A stretch of DNA of 64,000 bases from Micrasema longulum (Eukaryota; Arthropoda; Insecta; Trichoptera; Brachycentridae). Position 1 is the first letter of the stretch; each line of letters begins with the position of its first letter. The notes under the pieces are model-generated. The model worked only from the letters and a program-made list of their open reading frames with translations, did no database searches and had not been told where the DNA came from. The position numbers were made by a program, and so were the translations under genes. This document shows, in pieces, positions 24,665 to 35,899 of the stretch. The stretch lies in assembly GCA_022494885.1 (NCBI GenBank), contig JAGVSM010000841.1:62001-126000 (forward strand). The letters run 5' to 3'.

Positions 24665-27600
24665 TAAACCGCAAATCGTTGGCAACTCTCTTATCATTGG
24701 TTGATTTATTTTGATTTTTATTCATAAATTTTCGAGAAAGTTTGCGCTTCAATTAAATCTACATTTTTTACCGCGCGTAAGAAATCATTTTTTATTTCCA
24801 ATTTTCTCATTCAAAATAAAGAGACAGCAAATCGCAATGCCTATGCAAACATTTGTGAGAGAAAAAAATGACCATATTTTCTGACTTACTGTTCATTTTT
24901 ATTTCTGTGTAACTCATTACCACGACACAAGCTGGCAACTATCAAATTATTGAAATATGAAGCTAAAAATACACTTGTCCATAATATATTCCATAAATTG
25001 GATTGTATTTACGAATGAAATATTTTTTTTTTTTTTTTTATCACACATTTTGGCATATTCCGGCAAAGCATCACGTCTGATTACGATGAATCCGGGAAGA
25101 AAATGGAAGGTACGGATGACTCACGAATTGAAATTAAATTTTCTTTGCGCTAGTAACTAGTAATGTTTATTTAAATATATTTTATTGAATATAATGATAC
25201 TAATTTTTTTAGGTTAGTAAAATGTCTTTACTTTTTACTGACCTAGCAAAAAAAATAAATTAATCAATGGGATATTAAGCGTGTAAAAGGTATGCATAGT
25301 AAAAAAAATATGTGTCCCCACAAAGTCAGAAGTGGACAAATAAAATTGTGTAAATAATAATGGAATAAATTGGAGAATATACAGATAAACTGTTGACATT
25401 CAGCAGACCGCGACCGGTTTGAAAGTAAAACCAACAGGTGGAATGTACGCAATAAATTCTTGTTCTATTTAGTATTTACATATTTTATAGACATTTTATA
25501 CTACTAATGCGACAAAGGACCGATTAAATTTTATATTCAGATATAACTACTTAAAATATTTCTTGTGATTCAGGACCTAGAATTTTAACGATGGAATTAT
25601 TATTATTACACCATAATTTGCGATGTGGAATACAATTATGCATATTATCTACAAGATTTTTATATTATCTTAAAAAAAAAATTATTGGTATAAAAGAAGC
25701 TGCTTTTTCCTTTGAAATAAAAATTAAAGTAGCAAGTTACTAACAATTTTATATTGAGACTCATTTACAATTTACATAATTATATTTAAAAGATAATTAG
25801 TATTTTATGGTTAGAATCATAGTCTCAGAAAGCTCGTACTGTTTGAACAGTATTAGAACAAGTGTTTCTAGTGGCCATAACGTTTGAAATCCGAAAGCTT
25901 TTCAAACATTATATATTATCTGTTAAATAATATTGTATAGTTTTAAAAAGTGATCTCAAAAATGTACAGATTATTATACAACAGTATTAAAATGGATATT
26001 ATCATCTTTGACGGTGGATTGTTTATTTTATTTTATAAATTTACTGCATATATAAGTTTACATATTTAATATCAGAGAATCTACCAGCGAATAAGAAAAT
26101 TAATAAGCAGTGTACCTTTGTTAGAATAGTTTCCATCTAACGTGGTTCAGCCTGTTCTGAGATGTAGATTTTTTATGTTATAAAATATAAGTAGTTTTAA
26201 GCTAATATAACAATAACAAAAATATACTAAAACTACTTAATTATAAAGGCAAAGCTAACTAATACAATAATTTAATCATCATTGTTATATAAATATAATG
26301 TATAAACATGTTTGTGCTTAGAATATAAAATGTTACTTCAACATAAAAAAACATAGTAAAATATAATAAAAAAACAATTATAAAGTAATATAATACATGA
26401 GAATACAAATAATATTTATAATAATTATTACGTAAAGTTGTACATTTAGGCTTAAGATGATATATTTTCATACTTACATAATAATTTTAATCAAAAATTT
26501 ATTTTAATAATTATATTTTTAAAAAAATGGTTTATTCAACACAATCACGTGACATTAGTTATATTTTTTTTACTTTGCATTTTTGAAATTTGAAATTAAT
26601 AAAATGTCTTTTATCGTGTGAATATTTCAGTTTTTATATTATTTTTCATTGTTTGTAAACCAAGTGAATAAAAGTCATTACTCAAGAAAAGCTTAAATTC
26701 AGCCCAAACAATTAAAACATTAAAGTGACAAGAAAACTCAGTTTTAACGAGAAAATTCTCGAATTGTTTATCTTTGTTAGCACTAGACTTTGTACCGGAC
26801 TGTAAAAAGTATTGGGTAATTACAGAATTACAAATGCTCACATTATCTAAATTATTTCTTTATCAAAGTTAAAATTATCACGTGCAACTTTTCCTAATCA
26901 AAAGTTTACTTTACAAAATGCCGACACTTAACCATGATTTTTACCTCCAGCGGAACAAAATATTTTTTTAGAACAAAATTTGAGGCGAAGTGCTTTTTAA
27001 ATGTTCAACATATTGCATACGTTAAGGAGCAACTTACATAAACTATGCACGAGCTGAATGTGCGTAACTTTTTTTTACTTAAATATTACCTATAATTTGG
27101 CATAAATATGGGCTTTTTCATTTTCCAAACAAAATTAGTCAAAACGCTCAATCATTATTAGTAATATGTATGTATTTGTATGAATAAAATAAAATATTAA
27201 ATATAGAAAAATTCCCGTAATGTTATATAAAATATTAAACCACAATAATTAAGTATTGTGGTTTTATAAATTGTTTTTATTTTATTTAATTTAGGACATA
27301 CATACGTTAAAATAAAACTTATAATAAATCTGTGGGGAAATTACATATTACAGATACTGCTAGATCCGTAACCCTATATATCATTTTGTTCACAACACGT
27401 GACAAACAATAATTTAATAATATAAAAAAATATGAAAGCTACAGAAACTTGTTTAAAAATAGTTAAAGAAAAAAAGATATTTTTGAAAAATTAAAACGTG
27501 GTTCAATAACAGAAAAACAACAAGAATATTAATGAAAATGGCGAAATAATTTTTATACAAGAAACCCATGGCATCGTTTATTTGAAAAGTATTTTTTACA

Positions 27601-27750
27601 TAGTTTTTAAAGAAACGTATCCCCGTGTAAAAAGAGGTTTCGGTGTGTTGCTTAAGTTTTGATAAATAAACGATCAATTTAATGGATTCCTGACTGGGTC
27701 GAATGAAAAACGTATTTATTCTGATTTTTCGAATAGTTGTGTTGACGAGT
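24665..27750. other. AT-rich non-coding DNA upstream of dpp coding exon 1
   Basis: 3.1 kb of AT-rich sequence. No ORF with a recognised domain, no RNA gene and no bordered element seen. It would be intronic if dpp has an upstream leader exon. Confidence 0.55.
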
Positions 27751-27779
27751 GATTGTGTTTTTGTAGAGTGGTGAGGAGC
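27751..27779 (+). promoter_or_regulatory. Splice acceptor and Kozak context before the dpp ATG
   Basis: The sequence gattgtgtttttgtag ends in AG at 27765-27766 and has a pyrimidine-rich tract, like an insect 3' splice site. Thirteen bases later comes the ATG with A at -3. This implies at least one upstream non-coding exon, as known for dpp in flies, where several promoters feed the same coding exons. Transcript data would be needed to prove it. Confidence 0.55.
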
Positions 27780-28058
27780 ATGCAGTGGTGGCGCGCGGCG
27801 CTGGCGGCCCTCGCGCTCGCCGCCGCGGCCGGCGCGGGCGGGTCGCCCTCCGCGCCGCCCAGCTCTCGGCCGCTCTTCCTGAGGCGCGCCGCCCGCCGCC
27901 TGCGCAGCGCGCGCGCCGCCCGCACGTGCCCGAGCCCATGCGCGCGCTGTACGCGCAGCTCAGCGCGCCCGAGCCGCTCCTGCCTCCCGCCTTCCTGTCG
28001 CCGCGCGGCCCCCTTCACGCGCGTACCGCCAACACTGTCAGGAGCTTCACGCACGAAG
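27780..28058 (+). CDS. dpp: dpp coding exon 1: signal peptide and N-terminal prodomain (frame shift inside)
   Basis: First coding exon of a Dpp/BMP2/4-type TGF-beta ligand. The ATG at 27780 has A at -3 and opens a signal peptide (MQWWRAALAALALAAAAGAG: short charged N-end, then an Ala/Leu core). The conserved prodomain lies in another frame: VPEPMRALYAQL (from about 27925) and TANTVRSFTHE (ending 28057) are read with codons starting at positions that are 2 modulo 3, while the signal peptide uses 0 modulo 3. One net frame change (one base missing or two extra) must therefore lie between about 27830 and 27923, in a run of gcgc/gccgcc. The exon ends at 28058 with the first base of a split codon, before a gtaccg donor. 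The exon is very GC-rich inside AT-rich DNA. Family knowledge: the prodomain helps folding, dimerisation and secretion and is cleaved off in the Golgi. Gene identity is secure; whether the shift is real is not. Confidence 0.85.
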
Positions 28059-28808
28059 GTACCGATCAATATTACCACTTTTTAAAATTATTTTTATTTC
28101 ATTTCATTTATTTTTTTATTTATTATTATGATTCACAAATTATAAACAATACATTTGACATTTGTATAGTAATTAATAAAATGTATTTTAGCTTAGTTTT
28201 CATTTCATTTCATTTCAATTCATTTTCTTTCATTTCATTTTCTTTTATTTCATTTTACTTTTATTTTTTAAAATTGTTATTATTACTTTTTAATAATTAA
28301 AAAAAAAAAAAAAAAAAAAAAAAATTTTTATTTTTTTATTTTATTTTATTTTATTTCGTTTTATCTTTTTTCATTTATTTTATTTAAATTCATTTTCTTT
28401 CATTAAATTTTCATTCATTTCATTTTACTTTATTTTTTTTTAAATTGTTATTATTTCTATTTTAATACTTTTATTTGTTTATTTATTTTTAGAAAACAAC
28501 ATCATTACAAAAAAAAACAGATTTAAAATTAATTCGAAATTGCAGGCTTATTACATTTTCAAAATACGAATTAACGAAACCCTAAAAACATTTTTTCTGA
28601 ACGGGAATTGATATTTTAGTGGAAAAACTTTTGAAAATCAATTCGAATATTAATGTTTTTTTTTAAAGTAAAAGAGACAAATAAAAAAAGGCCCCAAACT
28701 AGCATATTTTAAATATGAAAACTTGACGAATCTTTACAATTATATAGAAAATATTGGTATTGTCATATTCTAAAATCTTAAACTTATTTATTTATTGTTA
28801 CTTTTCAG
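28059..28808 (+). other. dpp intron between the two coding exons (phase 1)
   Basis: GT (28059-28060) to AG (28807-28808), 750 bp, phase 1. The donor is gaag|gtaccg and the acceptor is ttacttttcag|caag. The interior is low complexity: repeated catttcattt units at about 28190-28440 and an A-run of about 24 at 28301-28324. The conserved reading across the junction (E-A-S) supports it. Confidence 0.85.
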
Positions 28809-29672
28809 CAAGCGACATTGATAAGAGATTCAAAGAAGAACACAGGTTCCGGTTAGCATTCAATGTAACTGTTCCTGATGGAGAATCGCTTACTGCGGCC
28901 GAAATAGTGTTAGCTAGAGACAGAGTGAACTTCGCACCCGGCAGTGACGCAGGACATAGACACAAAGTGCTAGTGTACGACATAGTGAAACCGGGGGTCA
29001 AGGGGCACAAGCCGCCCGACCTGCGCCTCGCGGACTCTAAGTGGGTGAGACTCGCGCAAGCGGGGGACGTGAAGCTCGATGTCACGTCGGCCGTGGAGCG
29101 CTGGCTGTGGAGGCCTCGCGAGAACTACGGCCTGCTAGTCACGGTCCTCGCCGCCCCGGAGGCGCGCCAGCACCGGCACGTGCGCCTGCGCAGGGCGGCG
29201 GGCGAGCGGCGCGGCGCGTGGCGCGCAGCCCGCCCTGCTGGCCTACACGGACGACGGCCGCGCGCCTGCTGCCGCCCCCGAGCCCGCGCCCGCAGAGCCT
29301 GCGCCCTCGCGCAGCACGCGGGCCGCCCGCCGCGGCCATCGTCGCAAAGACCACCGCGAGACGTGTCAGCGAAGAACTCTTTTCGTAGATTTTGCGGACG
29401 TGGGCTGGTCGGATTGGATCGTCGCCCCCAGCGGGTATGATGCCTACTATTGCCACGGAGACTGTCCATTCCCGCTGGCTGAACACCTCAACTCTACGAA
29501 TCACGCTATTGTGCAAACTTTAGTTAATTCGGTGAATCCAGCGGCTGTACCGCGCGCGTGTTGCGTGCCAACGGCGCTATCCTCGATATCCATGCTTTAC
29601 CTGGACGAGGAAAATAAGGTGGTACTGAAGAATTACCAGGACATGGCTGTGGTGGGCTGCGGTTGCCGGTGA
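28809..29672 (+). CDS. dpp: dpp coding exon 2: prodomain core, furin region and mature BMP ligand (frame shift inside)
   Basis: Second coding exon. It follows a tttacttttcag acceptor, and the split codon g|ca gives Ala, so [11 protein letters not shown] reads straight across. Prodomain landmarks in the first frame are [11 protein letters not shown], an N-glycosylation site (NVT), [20 protein letters not shown] and HVRLRR. At about 29216-29228 the frame must change: GAW is in the old frame, while [12 protein letters not shown] and everything after are one base later. Next come basic cleavage motifs (RSTR, RAARR, 29310-29333), then the mature ligand of about 112 residues. It has all seven cystine-knot cysteines (TCQ; YYCHGDC; ACC; GCGCR-stop), [25 protein letters not shown] with a glycosylation site, and [17 protein letters not shown]. 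Known role: secreted dimeric morphogen acting through Tkv/Sax/Punt receptors and Smad (Mad). BMP5-8 (Gbb) is unlikely given [15 protein letters not shown] and the ending. Confidence 0.93.
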
Positions 29673-30150
29673 ACTCCGCAAAGCGCTGTGATTTAAGAAG
29701 ACTAAGTTATGTATTTGTACTGGACCGCCGCGCCCCCGTCACGCGTTACGTGTACACTGTACAGTGGCACACCAATGGTGGTGGCATTTCCGAGAGTAAC
29801 TCATTTCGAACGATCCTGAAATTTTACATCAATTGCGCGTCAGTTTAAAGTTGGGATATTTTTTTAAATACCAATCTTTTATACGTTAAAACTGTAATTG
29901 ATTTTTTTTGAGAGTAAACATCGCTTAGAAATACAATTTTCCCAAAAATGTCGTAAGAATCGCGTTATTTCTTACTAACCGCCTGGTAAAGAGATTTCAA
30001 TCGGCTTTATTGAAAAAAGTTGATAATAATCTGACCGTAAGGATCTCATCCGTTTCTGTAAATCATCCCATTTTGTCAGTTCGCATAGTTCGGATGACAT
30101 TGGAAAATAATGTGCATGTCCCTTTACAAAGGGAACCAAATTCAATAAAC
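29673..30150 (+). other. Probable dpp 3' UTR
   Basis: Sequence after the dpp TGA. No ORF of interest follows. The first clear AATAAA is at 30144-30149, so the transcript may end about 20 bases beyond; later AT-rich hexamers are also possible. The end is inferred, not seen. Confidence 0.4.
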
Positions 30151-30776
30151 ATAAACACATCCACACAAACACAGAAATATGTAGACACGTACACATACTC
30201 GTATTTTATATTTATTAAAATGTTACCCTTGTTACATTCAGTTAAAGAATTTATAATTTTACCTTAATTTATGTATTTTGTGACTGTTTTTAATACATCA
30301 CCTCAAGCGATACTAATGACAATAATTCATTTTTAAAAAAATACCTATGTACATTGGTAAGAGAAATATTGGATTTCCATCCAAAATATATAATTTTTGA
30401 TATCCATTTTTTCAGAAAGTATTATTTGGTTACATAATTAAAAATAATTTTGGTGAAAAAACTTTCAACGAAGTGTACATATATCCATAACTAGAGAATA
30501 ATAAAAAGGCATTTAAAAAATACTCGTTGAAGTAAATAATATATTTAGTTGAATTCTGTTAAAAAAAACACTTAAAAGTAACGAAGTTGTACTTGCTCAA
30601 TAAAATTAATTGAATGGTATATTAAATTTGTATAGTTGTAGGAATCACTAAATTATAATTATCGGAATCGATATCCGAAAATATTGAGTCAGCTGTTTAT
30701 ATGTACGAGTATAATTTAATTTAAAGCTTATTAGAAACTTCGGAGATTTTTGTCATAGCATTGATTTATATATGTC
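30151..30776. other. AT-rich non-coding DNA downstream of dpp
   Basis: Nothing recognised. Confidence 0.5.
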
Positions 30777-31342
30777 ATGGGTGGCCAAAGTTTTAACCAC
30801 TGCAGGCGACTTACTTTTGAAAGTTTTGGCGATGGTCTACTAACACTGAAAGTTGTAATTTGAAGCCAAAAATAAGTTTTAATTAAAAGTAATCCTAGCT
30901 ATATGTATCACAGAAATAACCTTAGAGTAATAATTGGTTTTATCCCGACACCCAAACGCTCCCGTTTGAAGAGAAGAATTTTAGTTCTATTGCATAAAAC
31001 AAAAGCGTTAAGAATTTTTGGTTTGGTTTTTAAGTTTAATTACAATCGTGGAACGGACGGTTTTGGTTCGCGCTTGTAATTCTCGATCCAAGCACATACA
31101 GCTCGTTGTATTGCTGTAAACCGTAGTTAATTTCGTAGTTGATAATCATAGAAAAGTTTATATCAGTGCGGGTGACGTTTAGCCGGTGGCGTACTCTAAG
31201 GATTGACTAAGGGTAATACCATTACAAATTCAATACCAAGTTTATGGAGTAAGACCCGAAATCAAGCTATTTTAATAATCAGCAATTTGTGATGACTCCC
31301 CACAAACATAAAAATAGTATGTTAATAAAACAAGATGTTATT

Positions 31343-31483
31343 GGGCCTTACTTACAAACCTGGTATAAAGTTACGCCTAGACATAGTGGAGGAATAAAGA
31401 TGAGATTATCATTCTTGTTTCGCTACTTTAATAAGGATGGTTTTTCCCGGCGTAACATCATACCAGGTTTATAAGTAAGGCCC
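31343..31483. mobile_element. Foldback/MITE-like element, ~141 bp, 35-bp inverted ends
   Basis: The left gggccttacttacaaacctg with gtataaagttacgcc is mirrored by the right end, whose complement begins gggccttacttataaacctg, then gtatgatgttacgcc. About 31 of 35 bases agree. The interior is ~70 bp without coding content. GGGCC ends again suggest a PIF/Harbinger-like MITE. Confidence 0.7.
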
Positions 31484-31568
31484 ATTTTATTTTAGTTTTC
31501 TTCGCGCAAGCAATGTGTTTGTTATTTCACATTTCGTGTTTACTATTTATATAGGATCAGACGGAGCG

Positions 31569-31745
31569 CTAGAAACATGACATATTTTCAGCAAGCTTAT
31601 CATAATTTGGTTCATGGCTAGCTATTCGGAAACATGCTGCCAAACAGTCATCTGTCAAACGGGAGCGATGTTTTGTTTTGATTGCATTAATTATAGAAAA
31701 TATAGATTCGCAGAAGAAAGTTGATAAAAAAAAATAGTGGCCACT
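31569..31745 (-). pseudogene. hAT transposase C-terminal (dimerisation) fragment
   Basis: The reading STFFCESIFSIINAIKTKHR, then SRLTDDCLAACFRIAS, matches the pattern of the hAT C-terminal dimerisation region (a CE-x-x-FS ... KSKxRSRLTDExL ... RIA motif, as in SPIN-like and GTF2IRD2/ZBED-like transposases). It runs to a stop at 31569. The N-terminal zinc finger and the catalytic DDE region are not seen. A dead fragment. Confidence 0.75.
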
Positions 31746-31760
31746 GGGAATGAATACGTA

Positions 31761-33599
31761 GACCGATAGACCGTGGTCGACGCTTTGGCTATCCATGATT
31801 TATGTGTACCTACTAAAATATATGATAAAATGTGCACCAGCCTTATTTCCAAATTATTTAAGTACATACCAGCAAGAAATGTCAATAAATAGTTCAAACT
31901 GAAAAAAGAGCGCATTATTTGTAAGTAACAAGGTTTTTATTATGAGTTGAAAACATAAAATATAATAATTTGATATCGTACTGATTATTTGAGTTCCTAA
32001 AAATAAATTAAAATTTTATTTCTGACACAAATATATAAATTGGTTTATGATATTTATAAAACGTGTTTGAAACACCAAACTTATTTACTGTATATCCTGA
32101 GAGATATCAACATTCATTGACGGGGGTTCGATTCCCACCGGTTGCAAGAAAAAAAAAGATTTTTTTTTTTCAATTAGTTCTGAGTATTGTAGCGTTCTTT
32201 TCATAACTTCCTTCCATATTCTCTCTTTCCCATCTAGTGATAATTCTCTAAAATAGAGGCTTACGGGATTATTCGTTTTTTTTAATGTAAAATCAAAATC
32301 AATTAAATTATAAAACATTCGCATTCGCAAACAAGTATATAATAAATAAAACAAAAAAAATAAATAACTCAAATGAACATAACACTAATGAAAAGTTTCA
32401 AATGGCGACTGATAAATGAAGTTTTATTAAAATTTCATCAATGTAAAATAAATTTATTAATCATTACAAAACCTTAAATGAAAAAATAACATTGTATTTT
32501 TATTTCTAGGAAAAATATGTAGGCTCTAAATAGTTTAGAATTAAGGCTGGTTTGAATAAAAATGTTGACACTAGATGTTTTGATGTTCAAATTAGTTCAA
32601 TATCAGTGGCCAAATGAAAAAAATCTTAGGATAAGCGTGACGTATTTTAAAACCACGAAAAATAAACAACGCGAAGTTTTATAGCGAACTTTAAAGTGCA
32701 TTTTCAAAACATATTTTTGGTAATCAACAACCAGCAATGCCGATTAAGTGCCACTAACCTTAGTGAGTATTGGTTATCTTTAAGAGATTATATTGGTTTA
32801 ACACAACCAAGAATTACCATTAATCACATGCATATTTTATTTATTCATTACTCTAAATAAAAATAAAAGATCGTTTTATACTCCAGAAAAAAAAAATTAC
32901 TATTAAAAATTGTCACTTTTGAATTCGTTGAAAAACAGTGTTGAAAAAATCTCAACTAAAATAAATCACAAATAGAATGATTTATTTGCCTGTTAGTTAA
33001 GTTTTGTCATTCTATTTTGTGTTACCGAAAATCGTTAAAAGGTTTGATGGAAAAACACAAAATGTCAGAATACGGTATCTAATATAATACAATTATAATG
33101 AAGCTCTCAGTAACGGTATTAGAATGACACTTTATTCCGCCATTGCTCGTTGAATTGATACCATCTGACGTTTAAGTATTTGTGTGTTAAATAGACTATA
33201 GTTATTGAGTCGATATGTACAGTAGCCAATTACTATGTTAGTTTAAGGACAAGTGTAATATATTAGTACCTGGTTTTAAGGATATTTATTTTTTATGTTA
33301 TACTATGTGCATATTGTACAAAATTTTTTAAGTCATAGAGTATTGTTTGTCACGAAAATGTAAATAATGTCAAATCTCTAGTGAGTTGTACATACGCTAC
33401 GCCTGTATATATTATATTGTATACCCAAATGTACGAAATAAGAATACAAAAGATTTTAAAGTAAAACTTTTTTTATTTCATACCTAAATGAGTTAATTAA
33501 TAATCTGAATTGTTGGAGAGAGAATCAGCCAGTTAAAAGCGACAAATAAATTTAATATTGTCTAAGATAATATATTCTGGATATAAGCTGGCGAATGTA
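31761..33599. other. AT-rich non-coding DNA
   Basis: A tRNA-like B box (gggttcgattcccaccgg, 32125-32142) with no A box marks an old SINE head. The rest shows nothing recognisable. Confidence 0.5.
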
Positions 33600-34012
33600 G
33601 CATTTTACAATGGAGTTCTGAAGCGAAGTATGGAATCGGAAAAGCAAGGATGAAAGTAGGATAAATGCTGTTAAAATGCGATCTCTTAGGAGAATGTGCG
33701 GTATAACTATGCGCGATTCGTGCACAAATGTGGAGATACGTGCATCGTGTAAAGCTTCAAAGACAAAATCAAGAAAGGAGTTCTGCGTTGGTTTGGACAT
33801 TAAAAGCGAATGGAAGGTGTAAGATAGGCTGACAAAATGTTGATAAATGCAAAAACTGAGGAAGACCGAGAAAGACATGGCATAACCAAATCCAAGAAAT
33901 ATTTAAAGATAGGCAAAGATAGTCAAGAGAATGCAGATGAAATGAGGTTTCCATTCAAAGACAGAGTGATATGGCTTTCCATACTATCTATCTACGTGGA
34001 AACAGCGTGATG
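33600..34012 (+). pseudogene. RTE-like LINE reverse transcriptase C-terminus, decayed copy
   Basis: The nucleotides follow the copy at 13502: gatgaaagtaggataaatgc, tgttaaaatgcgatctctta, ggagaatgtgcggtataact, gagttctgcgttggtttgga (LRWFG), tgaggaagaccgagaaagac (GRPRKT), ending gtggaaacagcgtgatgatt. Several indels and stops; lacks the (TTAG)n tail. Confidence 0.8.
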
Positions 34013-34014
34013 AT

Positions 34015-35355
34015 TTGTATTTTTTTTATATTTGTTGGTACATACGAATGTTTTGGTTCCTTTCTACTGGCAATGTTAGACTCCCCACATATATTTTATA
34101 TAGGTGGCACATACTACATACAGAATATGAAGTGTTTATGGTATCTAACTATGCAACTGCCAATTATAAACCAACTAATATCATTTCACAAATACAATAA
34201 TTCTAACGGAATGTATTTATTACTTACAAAAAAAAAAAACAAAAATAATACAAAAAAGTATTGTATGTCCCAAGTCCATTAGAATTTTGTTCTGGGTCGA
34301 GTAGAAACTTGATAAACATTATCTCCAACTATATTACTAGTTAATTTTTTTTGTGGTAAGCGACGTTTGTTTTTTATAATTTGAGTAAAACCCACACAAA
34401 ATAACGATTTAATTTGGTCCAGCACATTAATTTTTTTTGTTACTTGTGGTATACAATGTCGTCGGCCTTTGGCCAGCTAGCAAAGATTAGCCCCTTTTTC
34501 GGCACTTTCCATAACTTTTTAGAGCATTGCCATGGGAGTTTCGGTGATTTTTTGCAACTTTTCCCTTAAGATATCCCTACAGAAAAAGGCCAGTCGTTAT
34601 CTTACGTCTATACGCACGTTGCGTTAACATAATTGAAGACTTATGTTAAAAATAAAAGTTTTCAATTTCGTAGCGTCGTTTTGGCGTGTAGTGAAAATTC
34701 AAATCAAATCCACAGTAAAAATTGTACTGAAATGACATTTCTAAAGCGCGCTGTCATAAGTCGATTTGTCAACAGCCGCCATTTTATAGCAATTTTTTAT
34801 CGATTACCACGAAAAAAATCACCCGATAAATATGCTACATTACTTTGCACCCAGGCCCAGGGGGACAATTATGCAGAATAATAGTTTGCAAAAAAGATAT
34901 TAAATATTTATTCATCAATACACAGTATATTCTGACACTCATCCACCCAATAATGTATAAGGCACTGCACTGGACTGTTGCGTGTATCATACACAAAACT
35001 TTTTAAAGTAGTAAAAAGTGTAAAGTTATAAACCAAGTACTGTACACCCGCAATCAGGAGAATATTCAACTACAATATTAATACAAATAAATGATCTAAT
35101 AGTAACATTATTCTTTTTAAATACGATTTATTGTTTAAAAATCAGTAGAATCAAAAAGTAAATGTAAATTTTCTGTGTTTTTCACAAGATTTAGATTTTT
35201 TCACATTTTTTTATAAAAATTCTTCTCATTTTTAAGAACAAGCTAAATTTATCTGTAACTGTGTATTTATGCAAGCATTTTACATAAAATTCATGAAGGA
35301 CAGTAATCAAATACTTATATATGTAAATAAGATTAATACATATACAACAACAGAG
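34015..35355. other. Non-coding DNA
   Basis: Nothing firm. 34935-34975 (acccaataatgtataaggca) weakly resembles an inverted SINE 3' end. 34440-34600 is less AT-rich but unrecognised. Confidence 0.45.
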
Positions 35356-35359
35356 ATGA

Positions 35360-35575
35360 GAACATTTTATAGAAGGAAATATATAAGTCCAAACATTTAC
35401 AGGGCTAATGATCTTTCATTGGCTGGTTTGAGTAGCCATTTTACACACCGTGTTGCATTCATAGTTTTGCCTATGTTTGAATATCGATATTAATCACATT
35501 CCTTCAATTATTTCATCGGTTAATCTTCGTGAAGTTGAAGAGCCGAAACCTTTATTGATGCGGACGAGATTTTGA
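35360..35575 (+). repeat. Interspersed repeat family B
   Basis: acatttacagggctaatgat, cattggctggtttgagtagc, acaccgtgttgcattcatag, and gaagagccgaaacctttatt then gatgcggacgaga. Same block order as 59580 (+) and 3385 (-). Confidence 0.6.
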
Positions 35576-35689
35576 TTAAATTATTTTACCTACATTTTAC
35601 AATCCGAGCTCATCTTTGAATCGGCTAGGTTTTAAAGAAAAAAGTATGTAATTGAAAACTGTGCTGCGCATACTTCAGAAGAACCTAAA

Positions 35690-35895
35690 CCCATGTTGCC
35701 TCTTCTTTACGCCTGCGGGCTCCAGCTGTCCTGGAAAGCCGTCGATGACACGGTTCGATTCGGCGAAACTAAAGGACTCGAGATTGACACGGGAGAAGGT
35801 GAGAGCTAGCTGGCTATAGGGTCTCCTGGAGGCATCTGGTGATCTCTACATGCTCCACTTAGAAGCGGATATAAAAAGAAGAAGAAGAAAGACTT
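35690..35895 (+). mobile_element. Probable retroposon 3' fragment with (AAG)n tail
   Basis: A GC-richer stretch (ttacgcctgcgggctccagc ... agggtctcctggaggcatct) that ends aaaaagaagaagaagaaag. The simple tail resembles the element at 9080 but the body differs. No target duplication was found, so this is less certain. Confidence 0.4.
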
Positions 35896-35899
35896 AATG

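Larger units (their letters stand above)
30777..31760 (-). mobile_element. hAT-type transposon remnant (one end and the transposase C-terminus)
   Basis: The left border catgggtggccaaagtttta, then ccactgcaggcgac, is the shape of a hAT terminal repeat (CAGGGGTGGCCAA-like). Further right on the - strand is a hAT dimerisation-domain remnant (31569-31745). Coding strand and end agree: the end is on the 3' side of the transposase. A foldback element (31343-31483) lies inside. The other terminus was not found, so the border at 31760 is a guess. Confidence 0.55.

Noticed and set aside
28754..29440. A single 228-residue protein through dpp exon 2
   Set aside because: The first 18 codons are intron sequence and the last ~70 are read in the wrong frame after the break near 29220; the real product continues one base later.
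29125..29516. Arg/Ala/Gly-rich ORFs on the - strand of dpp exon 2
   Set aside because: GC-rich shadows of the conserved + strand exon; no domain of their own.
31720..31745. Second end of the hAT remnant (agtggccactggg)
   Set aside because: It lies inside or next to the coding piece and does not match the left end well enough.
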